From the NCBI GenBank assembly GCA_003560175.1, contig PWIZ01000034.1, positions 1 to 11,532 on the forward strand: 11,532 nt of DNA, given 5' to 3'. The position numbers were made by a program, and so were the translations under genes. The notes beneath the pieces were generated by a model. The model had not been told where the DNA came from and searched no databases. It saw nothing but the letters and a program-made list of their open reading frames with translations. The number at the start of each line of letters is the position of its first letter. Position 1 is the first letter of the stretch. Below, in pieces: positions 1 to 7,172 of the stretch. Source of the stretch: Halomonas sp. (GTDB taxonomy: Bacteria; Pseudomonadota; Gammaproteobacteria; Pseudomonadales; Halomonadaceae).

Positions 1-32
1 CGTCATGCAAAACGAGAAGGAGAAGACCCGCC

Positions 33-698
33 ATGCGCTTTGTTCCACGTTTTACCGATGGCCAGGAATTTCCCCATGCGCTCGGCAAGATCGTCTGCGT
101 CGGCCGCAACTATGCCGATCATGCCCGGGAGCTCGATAATCCGGTGCCCAGTGAGCCGCTGCTGTTAATCAAGCCGGCCACCTGCGCCGTCCCGCTGGAG
201 GAGCCCATCGATGCCCCCTTTACCCGGGGCGAGGTGCACTACGAGGTCGAGCTGGCGCTGCTAGTCGGCGAGGAGCTCTCCCACGCCACTGCCGATGAGG
301 CCGAGCGCGCCATCGTCGGCATCGGCCTGGGGCTGGACCTGACCCTGCGGGATCTTCAGACCCGCCTCAAGGAGAAGGGGCACCCCTGGGAGACCTCCAA
401 GGCCTTCGACGGTGCCTGCCCGCTCTCCGCCTTCCAGCCGCTTTCTCAGGTGCCCAATTGGAGCGCCCTGGTGTTTACCCTCGAGATCGACGGTGAGCCC
501 CGCCAGCGCGGTGAGGGAGCCGACATGCTGTTCCCGGTGCCCACCCTGGTGGCCGAAATGAGCCGTCACTTCACCCTGCTGCCGGGCGACGTGGTGCTGA
601 CCGGCACCCCGGCCGGGGTCGGTCCGCTGTCGCGTGGCGCCGAGCTACACTTCACCCTGACCGGCGGCCTGGAGATCATCACTCACGTGGTGGAGTGA
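33..698 (+). CDS. Fumarylacetoacetate hydrolase family protein (FAHD1/YcgM-like acylpyruvase or oxaloacetate decarboxylase)
   Basis: The 221-residue product is a compact single-domain FAH-fold protein, resembling E. coli YcgM and human FAHD1 in length and sequence. Family members are cytosolic, metal-dependent enzymes that cleave C-C bonds in acylpyruvates or decarboxylate oxaloacetate. Visible family blocks are VCVGRNYADH (21-30), IKP (46-48), the metal-ligand pair in HYEVELALL (E71 and E73), LDLTLRD with D102, and WETSKAFD with K123. A C-terminal GDVVLTGTPAGVGPL block follows at 185-199. H30, E33, K47, E71, E73, D102 and K123 sit at the same numbers I recall for human FAHD1 catalytic residues, so the active site looks complete. 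The ATG at 33 has an AGGAGA ribosome site at 18-23. The gene converges on speA and shares a terminator with it. Its upstream neighbour is outside the window, so operon membership and exact substrate are unknown. Family assignment is secure; substrate is inference. Confidence 0.9.
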   Translation: MRFVPRFTDGQEFPHALGKIVCVGRNYADHARELDNPVPSEPLLLIKPATCAVPLEEPIDAPFTRGEVHYEVELALLVGEELSHATADEAERAIVGIGLGLDLTLRDLQTRLKEKGHPWETSKAFDGACPLSAFQPLSQVPNWSALVFTLEIDGEPRQRGEGADMLFPVPTLVAEMSRHFTLLPGDVVLTGTPAGVGPLSRGAELHFTLTGGLEIITHVVE

Positions 699-726
699 TT
701 CCGCAGAAATCCCATTGTCGCACCAG

Positions 727-765
727 ACAACGACGCCCCGCAGCATGGCTGCGGGGCGTCGTTGT
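727..765. terminator. Bidirectional intrinsic terminator between the FAH gene and speA
   Basis: A perfect 18-bp inverted repeat (727-744 and 748-765) with a 3-base ATG loop lies between two convergent genes. The GC core (GCCCCGCAGC) is flanked by an ACAACG/CGTTGT end, giving T-containing stem ends in both directions, although no long T run follows. It sits 29 bases after the FAH stop codon. On the other strand it lies 23 bases beyond the ancestral-looking speA stop at 788-790. This spacing fits one terminator serving both genes. Confidence 0.85.
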
Positions 766-787
766 GTTCAGGGGGAGCGGTGGTCGG

Positions 788-856
788 TTACTCGAGGTAG
801 GTATACCCGGCCAGCCCCTCGGAGAGATCGTTGAGGAAGCGCTGCTGCTCGGCCTC
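788..856 (-). other. Residual 3' coding tail of speA beyond a premature stop
   Basis: On the minus strand the codons after the TAG at 859-857 stay open for 22 residues and end at a TAA (790-788). The encoded tail starts EAEQQRF and ends AGYTYLE. Gammaproteobacterial SpeA proteins, as I recall them, end in a short helix followed by GYTYLE, so this looks like the original C-terminus of the enzyme and not chance sequence. Restoring one sense codon at 857-859 would give a 640-residue protein, closer to the family's usual length (about 635-660). The tail is translated only if the amber codon is read through or is an error in the sequence. Confidence 0.8.
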
Positions 857-2710
857 CTACAGGCCGCTGGCGGCGAGCTGCTCGGCGAGATTGCTGCGCA
901 GCACGTCGGCGTCGAAGTTGACGTAGCTGAGCACGTCGGCCACACGGTCGCCCTGCTGGATATGGCTGAAGGTCCAGCCACCGTCCTCGGCCAGGGTGGC
1001 GTCTACCGAGTCGGTGTCGCCGAACAGGTTGTGCAGGTCGCCGAGGATCTCCTGGTAAGCGCCCACCAGGAAGAAGCCCAGCAGCTGCTCGTCGCCCTCC
1101 TGCCACTCGGGCAGGGGTAGGGTGGTCTCCACGCCCTGGCCATCCACATAGCCGTCGATGCGCCCATCGCTGTCGCAGGTAATGTCCTGAATTACCCCGC
1201 GGCGCACCGGCTCCTGGTCGAGGCCAGTCAGCGGCAGCACCGGGAAGATCTGCTGGATGCCCCAGACGTCGGGCACCGACTGGAACAGCGAGAAGTTGAC
1301 GAACAGCTTGTCGGCGAGCTTTTCGGCCAGCTCATCGGCGATCTCGCGATGGGCGCGGTTGCGAGTGTCGAGACGGGCGCGCAGCCTCGCGCAGGCGGCG
1401 AAATAGACCCCCTCGCCCTCGGCCCGGGCCTTGATGTCGGTCATGCCGATCACGAAGCGCTCATGGAGATCGCCCATGGCCTGCACCAGGTCATGCCACG
1501 CCTCGACCAGGCCGCGCGGCTCCACCTGCTCATGGAGCAGGTCGTGGACCCGCCATAGCTCCTTGACCTGAGGATCGTCTTCGACGCGACGCTCCGGGGC
1601 GGTTTCACTGATTCGCTCCTCGCCGATCACATTGGTGATCAGCACCGCGTGGTGCGCGGTCAGCGCACGGCCCGATTCGCTGATCAGGTGCGGCTCGGGC
1701 AGGTCGCGCTCCTGGCAGGCCAGGCGGAAGGCATAGACCACGTTGCGCGCATACTCGAGCATCGAGTAGTTGACCGAGCAGAAGCTGCGCGAGCGGGTGC
1801 CCTCGTAGTCGACGCCCAGGCCGCCGCCCACGTCCACGGTGTCCACCGGGGCCCCCAGCTCCACCAGGCTCTGGTAAAAACGCGCGCACTCGCGCAGGCC
1901 ACGCTGGATGTCGCGGATGTTGGCGATCTGCGAGCCGAGGTGAAAGTGGACCAGCTGCAGGCTTTCCAGGGCGTTGGCATCGCGCAGCTGGTCCACGACC
2001 GCCAGGATCTGGCTGGCGGTGAGGCCGAACTTGGACTTCTCGCCGCCGGTGTTCTGCCAGCGGCCGCGGCCCACGGTGGCCAGGCGGGCGCGCAGGCCGA
2101 TACGCGGCTTGACGCCGAGCTCGGCGGCCTCCTCAAGGATCAGCGGCAGCTCCGAGAGTTTCTCCACCACCAGGTAGACGCGGTGGCCGAGCTTCTCGCC
2201 CATCAGCGCGAGGCGCACGTACTCCCGGTCCTTGTAGCCGTTGCAGACGATCAGCGAGGGACCGTCTCCGGAAAGCGCCAACACGGCGAGTAGCTCCGGC
2301 TTGCTGCCGGCTTCCAGGCCCACTCGGTCACGGCCGCGCTCGGGCGTGGCGAGGATCTCCTCCACCACCCGGCGCTGCTGGTTGACCTTGATCGGGTAGA
2401 CGGCGGTATAGCCGCCACTGAACTCTTCCTCGAGCATGGCGGTGTCGAAGGCGGCGCACAGCTGCTCGACGCGGTCGTGGAGGATGTCGATGAAGCGCAC
2501 CAGCACCGGCAGACGCAGGCCGGCGGCCTTGAGCTGCGCGATCAGGTCATCCAGCGGCAGGGCCGGGCCCTCGATCTCACTGCCCAAGGGGCGCACCAGG
2601 GCGTGTCCGGAGTCGTCCACGTCAAAGTAGCCGCTGCCCCACTGGTCGATATTCCAGACGCGCCGCGCGCGCTTTGCCGGGCTGCCGGCACTGGCCATGG
2701 AGAGACTCAT
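857..2710 (-). CDS. speA: Biosynthetic arginine decarboxylase SpeA, C-terminally truncated by an in-frame TAG
   Basis: SpeA is a PLP-dependent decarboxylase that converts arginine to agmatine, the first step of the agmatine route to putrescine and spermidine. The 617-residue product has a fold-III PLP barrel. The pyridoxal lysine lies in YPIKVNQ (K108). HFHLGSQ (255-261) and the GGGLGVDY phosphate-binding loop (295-302) follow, then ESGRA (345-349) and the catalytic-cysteine block DITCDSDG (C512). The ATG at 2710 is preceded by a strong GGAGGT site and overlaps the thrB stop as ATGA, so translation is probably coupled. The oddity is the 3' end. The TAG at 857-859 interrupts a frame that continues to a GYTYLE terminus, removing 23 residues (one from the stop codon plus 22 beyond). 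All catalytic motifs lie upstream of the stop, so the protein may still be active, but loss of the C-terminal segment could affect stability or oligomerisation. The alternatives are amber readthrough, a recent nonsense mutation or a sequencing error. Confidence 0.93.
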   Translation of the reverse strand: MSLSMASAGSPAKRARRVWNIDQWGSGYFDVDDSGHALVRPLGSEIEGPALPLDDLIAQLKAAGLRLPVLVRFIDILHDRVEQLCAAFDTAMLEEEFSGGYTAVYPIKVNQQRRVVEEILATPERGRDRVGLEAGSKPELLAVLALSGDGPSLIVCNGYKDREYVRLALMGEKLGHRVYLVVEKLSELPLILEEAAELGVKPRIGLRARLATVGRGRWQNTGGEKSKFGLTASQILAVVDQLRDANALESLQLVHFHLGSQIANIRDIQRGLRECARFYQSLVELGAPVDTVDVGGGLGVDYEGTRSRSFCSVNYSMLEYARNVVYAFRLACQERDLPEPHLISESGRALTAHHAVLITNVIGEERISETAPERRVEDDPQVKELWRVHDLLHEQVEPRGLVEAWHDLVQAMGDLHERFVIGMTDIKARAEGEGVYFAACARLRARLDTRNRAHREIADELAEKLADKLFVNFSLFQSVPDVWGIQQIFPVLPLTGLDQEPVRRGVIQDITCDSDGRIDGYVDGQGVETTLPLPEWQEGDEQLLGFFLVGAYQEILGDLHNLFGDTDSVDATLAEDGGWTFSHIQQGDRVADVLSYVNFDADVLRSNLAEQLAASGL

Positions 2711-3666
2711 GCATTCACCTCCGGGAGGGGGAGAGCACCGTGCTCAAGGCGGGCCTTGAGGATGGTGCGGAAGCGTTCGGGGTCATGGGGAGTGAGATCG
2801 TGAGCCGGTGGATCCACGTAGACCACCAGTAGCCGCGACAGCCAGTAGCGCAGGGCGGTCATGCGCAGCATCATCGGCCACGCCTTGCGCTCGGCCGCGG
2901 TGAGCGGGCGGCGCGCCTGGTAGGCGGTGAGGAGGGCGTCGTGGCGCTCGGCATCCAGGCGACCGTCGGAGTCGGTGGCCCAGTCATTGATGACGATGGC
3001 CAGGTCGAACAGCAGGTCGCCGGTGCAGCCGTTGTAGAAGTCGATGATGCCGCTCAGCCGGTCGCCCTCATAAAGGGTGTTGTCGCGGAACAGGTCGCCG
3101 TGCAGGGTGCCCTGGGGGAGTTCGGGAGCGTTACCGAAGGCATCCTGATAGATCTCGACCTCGTCCTTCATCAGGGTCTGGTCTTCCGGGGAGAGGTAGA
3201 CCAGCACCTTGTGGTGCATGGGCAGCAGCCAGTGCAGATCCCGCGGGTTGGGGCGGTGGCCAGGGAAGTGCCGCGACACCTTGTGCATATGGCCCAGGGC
3301 ATCTCCCAGGGCCGCGCACTGAGCCAGGTCAGGCGCCTTGGGATGCTTGCCCGGCAGGCGCGGGAAGAGCAGGGCGGGCTTGCCTGCCAGGCGATGCAGC
3401 GCCACCCCCTCACGATCATGTAGCGGTCCCGGCACCGGCAAGCGGTGCTCGTCCAGATAGTCGAGGAGGTCGACGAAAAACGGCAACTCGCCAAACTCGC
3501 CCTGCTCGAACAGGGTCAGCACCAGTTGGCGTTGGTCGGTGGTGACGAAGAAGGTACTGTTCTCGGTGCCGGCGGGTACGCCTTCCAGGGAGACCAGCGA
3601 GCCAGCATCGAAGCGTGCCAGGAAGTCCGCGACCTGAGTCTCGGATAGCGGTGTGAATACGGCCAT
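2707..3666 (-). CDS. thrB: Homoserine kinase (ThrB, APH-fold type)
   Basis: The product phosphorylates homoserine to O-phosphohomoserine in threonine biosynthesis. It belongs to the aminoglycoside-phosphotransferase-fold ThrB family of Pseudomonas and relatives, not the GHMP-kinase ThrB of E. coli. The 319 residues begin MAVFTPLSE. They contain an N-lobe block AGTENSTFFV (32-41), an LPFF..LLDYL helix (61-71), and GKPALLFPRLPGKH (95-108). The catalytic loop HGDLFRDN (189-196) and metal-binding IIDF (207-210) follow. I chose the ATG at 3666 because the family starts with M-x-VFTPL and GGTGAG lies just upstream; an in-frame TTG at 3690 is less likely. The gene lies 75 bases downstream of the DUF2782 gene and overlaps speA by ATGA. 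A DUF2782 gene-thrB pair divergent from polA is also found, as I recall, in Pseudomonas aeruginosa, which supports the assignment. Pairing with speA is less familiar. Confidence 0.92.
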   Translation of the reverse strand: MAVFTPLSETQVADFLARFDAGSLVSLEGVPAGTENSTFFVTTDQRQLVLTLFEQGEFGELPFFVDLLDYLDEHRLPVPGPLHDREGVALHRLAGKPALLFPRLPGKHPKAPDLAQCAALGDALGHMHKVSRHFPGHRPNPRDLHWLLPMHHKVLVYLSPEDQTLMKDEVEIYQDAFGNAPELPQGTLHGDLFRDNTLYEGDRLSGIIDFYNGCTGDLLFDLAIVINDWATDSDGRLDAERHDALLTAYQARRPLTAAERKAWPMMLRMTALRYWLSRLLVVYVDPPAHDLTPHDPERFRTILKARLEHGALPLPEVNA

Positions 3667-3741
3667 GTGTCTCTCACCCGGGAATGCCAAGCCGCCTATT
3701 GTAGCGACTTGGCCGAGTGATGCACGTGTCGTGGCCCCTAG

Positions 3742-4023
3742 TCAGAAGCGACGCAGGATCCACTGCGGAACGGCGAGGCGATCGCCATCCTGGCGTTCGA
3801 AGTTGCCGTCGCCGTCATGGTCTACCAGATAGTAGGAGGGGCCACGGGAGGGACGGATCTCGATGGCGTAGAGTTCACCGTTGATGCGGTACTCGCGAAT
3901 GGTGCGATCCTCTTCCTGGCGGATGGTGATATCCGGCTCCAGGTCGGTGGATGACTGGGCCAGGGCGGGCCCGCTGGCGACCAGCGCGAACCCCAGCAAC
4001 AGGGCAGTAAGGGTGCGAGTCAT
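3742..4023 (-). CDS. Small secreted DUF2782 family protein
   Basis: This is a 93-residue protein of unknown function. It begins with a short positive end (MTR) and a hydrophobic stretch ending in an ALAQ-type signal peptidase I site near residue 22-23, so it is probably exported to the periplasm. The mature part is acidic. It has an IREYRINGELYAIEI beta-like block, then RGPSYYLVDHDGDG and a basic C-terminus (VPQWILRRF), matching what I recall of the DUF2782 family in Pseudomonas and Halomonas. The DHDGDG segment resembles a calcium-binding loop, but one short loop is not proof. The ATG at 4023 was chosen over the upstream in-frame ATG at 4140 because it gives an immediate signal peptide and has GGGAGG about 12 bases upstream. 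It is the first gene of the minus-strand cluster leading to thrB and speA, and is divergent from polA. Its role is unknown. Confidence 0.82.
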   Translation of the reverse strand: MTRTLTALLLGFALVASGPALAQSSTDLEPDITIRQEEDRTIREYRINGELYAIEIRPSRGPSYYLVDHDGDGNFERQDGDRLAVPQWILRRF

Positions 4024-4185
4024 GATCAAGGTGGCCTCCCGGCCGCAGTGCGGCAGATGTGGTGATGATGCCTTCAGTGTATGCCGTTGGGGTCCCGCGG
4101 CCCACCACTCGCGGCAAAACACCCGGGCAATGCGTATCATAGGTGATCAGAATCACTTTCCGCTCAGTCTCAATGGATGCCTTGC
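4024..4185. promoter_or_regulatory. Divergent intergenic region between the DUF2782 gene and polA
   Basis: This 162-base spacer must hold the start signals for polA (rightward) and for the DUF2782-thrB-speA cluster (leftward). A TATCAT hexamer at 4135-4140 could be a rightward -10 element, but no good -35 sits 16-18 bases upstream. A palindrome, GGTGA-N6-TCACT, at 4142-4157 resembles the CRP/Vfr consensus TGTGA-N6-TCACA with one mismatch in each half. No convincing leftward promoter could be picked by eye. Confidence 0.35.
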
Positions 4186-6945
4186 ATGGCCGATACCCCC
4201 ATCGTACTCGTCGACGGTTCTTCCTACCTCTACCGCGCCTTCCACGCCCTGCCGCCGCTGACCACCTCGAAGGGACAGCCCACCGGCGCCATCAAGGGTG
4301 TGCTCAACATGCTCAAGCGGTTGATCAAGGACTATCCGGACAGTCCCATGGCGGTAGTCTTCGACGCCCCGGGCAAGACCTTCCGTGATGAACTGTTCGC
4401 CGACTACAAGTCCCATCGCCCGCCGATGCCCGACGATCTGCGCTCCCAGGTGGCACCGCTGCACGCCTGCGTGAGGGCGCTGGGGCTGCCGCTACTGTGC
4501 ATCGAGGGCGTGGAGGCCGACGACGTCATCGGAACCCTGGCCCGTCGGGCCACCGAGGCCGGACGCGACGCGGTGATCTCCACGGGTGACAAGGACATGG
4601 CCCAGCTGGTCAACGCCCACATCACCCTCGTCAACACCATGAAGGACGAAACCCTGGACGTCGACGGGGTGAAGGAGAAGTTCGGCCTGCCGCCTGAGCT
4701 GATCATCGACTTGCTGGCGCTGATGGGTGACAAGGTCGACAACATTCCCGGGGTGCCGGGGGTGGGTGAGAAGACGGCGCTGGGTCTGCTGCAGGGCGTG
4801 GGAGGCGGGCTGGAGACCATCTACGCTGACCTGGAGAGGGTCAAGGGGCTGGAGTTCCGCGGCGCCAAGACCCTGCCGAAGAAGCTCGATGAGCATCGCG
4901 ACCAGGCGTTTCTCTCCTACCAGCTGGCGACGATCAAGACTGACTGCGATCTGCCGGTAGGCCTCGACGACCTGGATATCGCCCATCCCGATCGTGAGGC
5001 GCTCCTGGAGCTCTATCGCGAGTTCGAGTTCAGGGCCTGGCTCTCCGAGCTGCTGGAGGGCAGCGACGCCGGTGTGGATGACGTGGCCGGTGGCACGCCG
5101 ACCCCGACCGACGCCGAAGAGATCGGCGTCAGCGCCCCCCGCGAGGATCATGTGATTCTCGAGCCGGCCGCACTGGACGCCTGGCTGACCCGGCTCGAAG
5201 CGGCCGAGGCCTTCTGCTTCGACCTGGAGACCACCAGCCTGAACTACATGGAGGCGCAGATCGTCGGCGTGGGGCTGGCGCTGGAAGCGGGGGAGGCGGC
5301 CTATATCCCGCTGGCCCACGACTACCTGGACGCCCCCGCACAGCTCGATCGCGACGCCGTGCTCGCCCGGCTAAAGCCCCTTCTCGAAGACGAGAAGACG
5401 ACCAAAATTGGCCAAAACCTCAAGTACGATATCTCGGTGCTGGCCAGCCACGGCATTGCAGTGGCGGGGCCCTTGGAGGACACCATGCTGGAGTCCTACG
5501 TGTTGGACTCCACCGCCACCCGCCACGATATGGACTCCCTGGCGTTGAAGTATTTGGGCGAGAAGACGGTCTCCTTCGAGGAGATCGCCGGTAAGGGCGC
5601 CAAGCAGCTCACCTTCAATCAAATCGCCCTGGAGCAGGCTTCCCCCTATGCCTGCGAGGACGTCGATATTACCTTGCGCTTGCATGGCGAGCTGCGCCCG
5701 CGCCTGGCGGCCACGGGCCGCCTTGCCGAGGTGCTGGAGGAGATCGAGCTGCCGCTGATTCCGGTGCTGTCGCGCATGGAGCGGACCGGGGTGGCGCTGG
5801 ACCCGGAGCGGCTCCACGCCCAGAGTCGCGAGTTCGAGGTGCGCATCCGCGAGCTGGAGGCGCGCGCCCATGAACTGGCCGGGCGCGAGTTCAATCTGGG
5901 CTCGCCCAAGCAGCTCGGTCAGATCCTCTTCGAGGAGCAGAAGATCCCGGTGCTCAAGAAGACGCCCAAGGGAGCCCCGTCCACCGCCGAAGCGGTGCTG
6001 GAGGAGCTGGCGCTGGACTTCCCGCTGCCCAAGGTGATCATGGAGCACCGCGGCCTGGCCAAGCTGAAGTCTACCTATACCGACAAGCTGCCGCGGCTGG
6101 TCAACAGGGCCACCGGACGGCTGCACACCAGCTATCACCAGGCGGTTACCGCCACCGGGCGGCTGTCGTCGTCGGACACCAACCTGCAGAACATCCCGAT
6201 TCGCACCGAAGAGGGTCGCAAGATCCGCCAGGCCTTTATCGCCCGGCCGGGCTACCGCATCGTCGCCGCCGACTACTCCCAGATCGAACTGCGCATCATG
6301 GCGCACCTCTCCGAGGACAAGGGGCTGCTCGAGGCTTTTGCCGAGGGCCGCGATATCCACATCGCCACCGCGGCGGAGGTGTTCGGGGTGCCCCTCGACA
6401 AGGTCTCCGGCGACCAGCGGCGCAGCGCCAAGGCGATCAATTTCGGCCTGATCTACGGCATGAGCGCCTGGGGCTTGGGCCGCCAGCTGCATATCGATCG
6501 CAACCAGGCCCAGACCTGGATCGAGCGCTACTTCGACCGCTACCCCGGCGTGGCCCGCTATATGGAGCGCATTCGCTCACAGGCGGCCGAGGATGGCTTC
6601 GTCGAGACGGTCTACGGCCGGCGCCTCTACCTGCCGGAGATCCACTCCCAGAACCGCGCTCGCCGCCAAGGGGCGGAGCGCACGGCGATCAATGCCCCCA
6701 TGCAGGGCACCGCGGCGGACATCATCAAGCGCGCCATGATCGACGTGGACGCCTGGTTGCGTGCCGGCGACATGGACGCCTGGATGGTGATGCAGGTCCA
6801 CGACGAACTGGTCTTCGAGGTGGTTGAAGGGCAGGTGGATGCCTTTATCGAGCAGGTAAAGGGGCGCATGCAGGCGGCTGCGGAGCTCAGCGTGCCGCTG
6901 ATCGTCGAGGCGGAGAGCGGGGCCAATTGGGACGAGGCCCACTAG
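4186..6945 (+). CDS. polA: DNA polymerase I
   Basis: The 919-residue protein performs gap filling, Okazaki-primer removal and repair synthesis. Residues 1 to about 290 form the 5'-3' exonuclease, seen in [38 protein letters not shown] and [18 protein letters not shown]. An acidic linker (about 291-322) follows. Next is a 3'-5' proofreading domain with Exo I FDLETTS (D346, E348), Exo II NLKYD (D415) and Exo III YACED (Y488, D492), so proofreading should be active. The polymerase domain carries [17 protein letters not shown] (655-671), motif A DYSQIELR (D696), the O-helix [14 protein letters not shown] (745-758) and motif C VHDELVFE (H872, D873, E874). All key residues are present, and the length is near the E. 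coli enzyme (928). I prefer the ATG at 4186 ([13 protein letters not shown]) to the in-frame ATG at 4177 because family members start just before the P-x-VLVDGSS strand; neither has a strong ribosome site. It is a single-gene unit with its own terminator. Confidence 0.97.
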   Translation: MADTPIVLVDGSSYLYRAFHALPPLTTSKGQPTGAIKGVLNMLKRLIKDYPDSPMAVVFDAPGKTFRDELFADYKSHRPPMPDDLRSQVAPLHACVRALGLPLLCIEGVEADDVIGTLARRATEAGRDAVISTGDKDMAQLVNAHITLVNTMKDETLDVDGVKEKFGLPPELIIDLLALMGDKVDNIPGVPGVGEKTALGLLQGVGGGLETIYADLERVKGLEFRGAKTLPKKLDEHRDQAFLSYQLATIKTDCDLPVGLDDLDIAHPDREALLELYREFEFRAWLSELLEGSDAGVDDVAGGTPTPTDAEEIGVSAPREDHVILEPAALDAWLTRLEAAEAFCFDLETTSLNYMEAQIVGVGLALEAGEAAYIPLAHDYLDAPAQLDRDAVLARLKPLLEDEKTTKIGQNLKYDISVLASHGIAVAGPLEDTMLESYVLDSTATRHDMDSLALKYLGEKTVSFEEIAGKGAKQLTFNQIALEQASPYACEDVDITLRLHGELRPRLAATGRLAEVLEEIELPLIPVLSRMERTGVALDPERLHAQSREFEVRIRELEARAHELAGREFNLGSPKQLGQILFEEQKIPVLKKTPKGAPSTAEAVLEELALDFPLPKVIMEHRGLAKLKSTYTDKLPRLVNRATGRLHTSYHQAVTATGRLSSSDTNLQNIPIRTEEGRKIRQAFIARPGYRIVAADYSQIELRIMAHLSEDKGLLEAFAEGRDIHIATAAEVFGVPLDKVSGDQRRSAKAINFGLIYGMSAWGLGRQLHIDRNQAQTWIERYFDRYPGVARYMERIRSQAAEDGFVETVYGRRLYLPEIHSQNRARRQGAERTAINAPMQGTAADIIKRAMIDVDAWLRAGDMDAWMVMQVHDELVFEVVEGQVDAFIEQVKGRMQAAAELSVPLIVEAESGANWDEAH

Positions 6946-6970
6946 GGCGCCGGCTTGCGGCGCTTCTTTT
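6946..6970 (+). terminator. Intrinsic terminator of polA
   Basis: Immediately after the polA stop, GCGCCG (6947-6952) pairs with CGGCGC (6958-6963) across a 5-base loop, followed by TTCTTTT. The short GC stem plus T-rich tail is a typical Rho-independent terminator. Confidence 0.75.
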
Positions 6971-6977
6971 GATCCTT

Positions 6978-7153
6978 GTGGGAGATTTTATGTTGCCCCT
7001 CAACCCTTCGCGAGGCTTGGGGCAACTGGTGGGAGCTGGGCTACGCCCGGCGAATGACGGCGCAGACGCCCGGCGGTGTTGCCGACCGGTTCTGCGGCCT
7101 CCGCCTTCGCCCCGCAGAGCGTGGCTCCCACCAGCAGCTTCAAGCCCCTGGGG
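6978..7153. repeat. REP/BIME-like inverted repeat cluster between convergent polA and fbpC
   Basis: The roughly 200-base gap between the ends of polA and fbpC carries layered inverted repeats and no credible gene. CTGGTGGGAGC (7026-7036) is repeated in perfect inversion as GCTCCCACCAG (7124-7134). A further GTGGGAG head lies at 6978-6984. Inside are GTTGCCCC/GGGGCAAC (6992-6999 and 7019-7026), TCTGCGG/CCGCAGA (7091-7097 and 7112-7118) and a direct repeat ACGCCCGGCG (7043-7052 and 7066-7075). AGCCCC-T-GGGGCT (7144-7156 approx.) closes the region. GTGGGAGC heads followed by GC-rich hairpins, in head-to-head pairs downstream of genes, match REP/BIME elements known in Pseudomonas and related genomes. 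Whether this is a dispersed family here cannot be judged from one window. It may also act as a transcription or mRNA-end barrier for fbpC. Confidence 0.65.
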
Positions 7154-7172
7154 CTAACTAATCTCTCGGCGC

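Noticed and set aside
695..1120. Plus-strand open frame overlapping the end of the FAH gene, the terminator and the speA tail
   Set aside because: It runs straight through an 18-bp terminator hairpin and then antisense to SpeA. Its existence does not explain the speA stop codon, because the minus-frame tail matches SpeA itself.
1649..2293. Plus-strand open frame of 214 codons inside speA
   Set aside because: It is antisense to conserved SpeA coding sequence, has no family resemblance, and is explained by codon bias of the real gene.
3667..3690. TTG start eight codons upstream of the chosen thrB ATG
   Set aside because: The family N-terminus begins at M-x-VFTPL, and the ATG at 3666 has a suitable ribosome site.
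4177..4185. polA start at the upstream ATG (4177)
   Set aside because: The three extra residues (MPC) are not typical of the family, and the ATG at 4186 places the first beta strand at the usual distance. Ribosome-site evidence is weak for both, so this is a preference only.
5371..6492. Minus-strand open frame of 373 codons inside polA
   Set aside because: It is the antisense shadow of the polymerase domain. It is rich in L, G, Q and H, with no recognisable motif and no promoter or ribosome site supporting it.
6927..7161. Two short plus-strand frames after polA (76 and 61 codons)
   Set aside because: They cross the polA terminator and the inverted-repeat cluster, and the translations are repeat-derived with no ribosome site of note.
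6946..7172. A Spot 42-type small RNA downstream of polA, as in E. coli
   Set aside because: The gap contains a terminator and REP-like repeats. I see no promoter plus terminator arrangement or Spot 42-like sequence.
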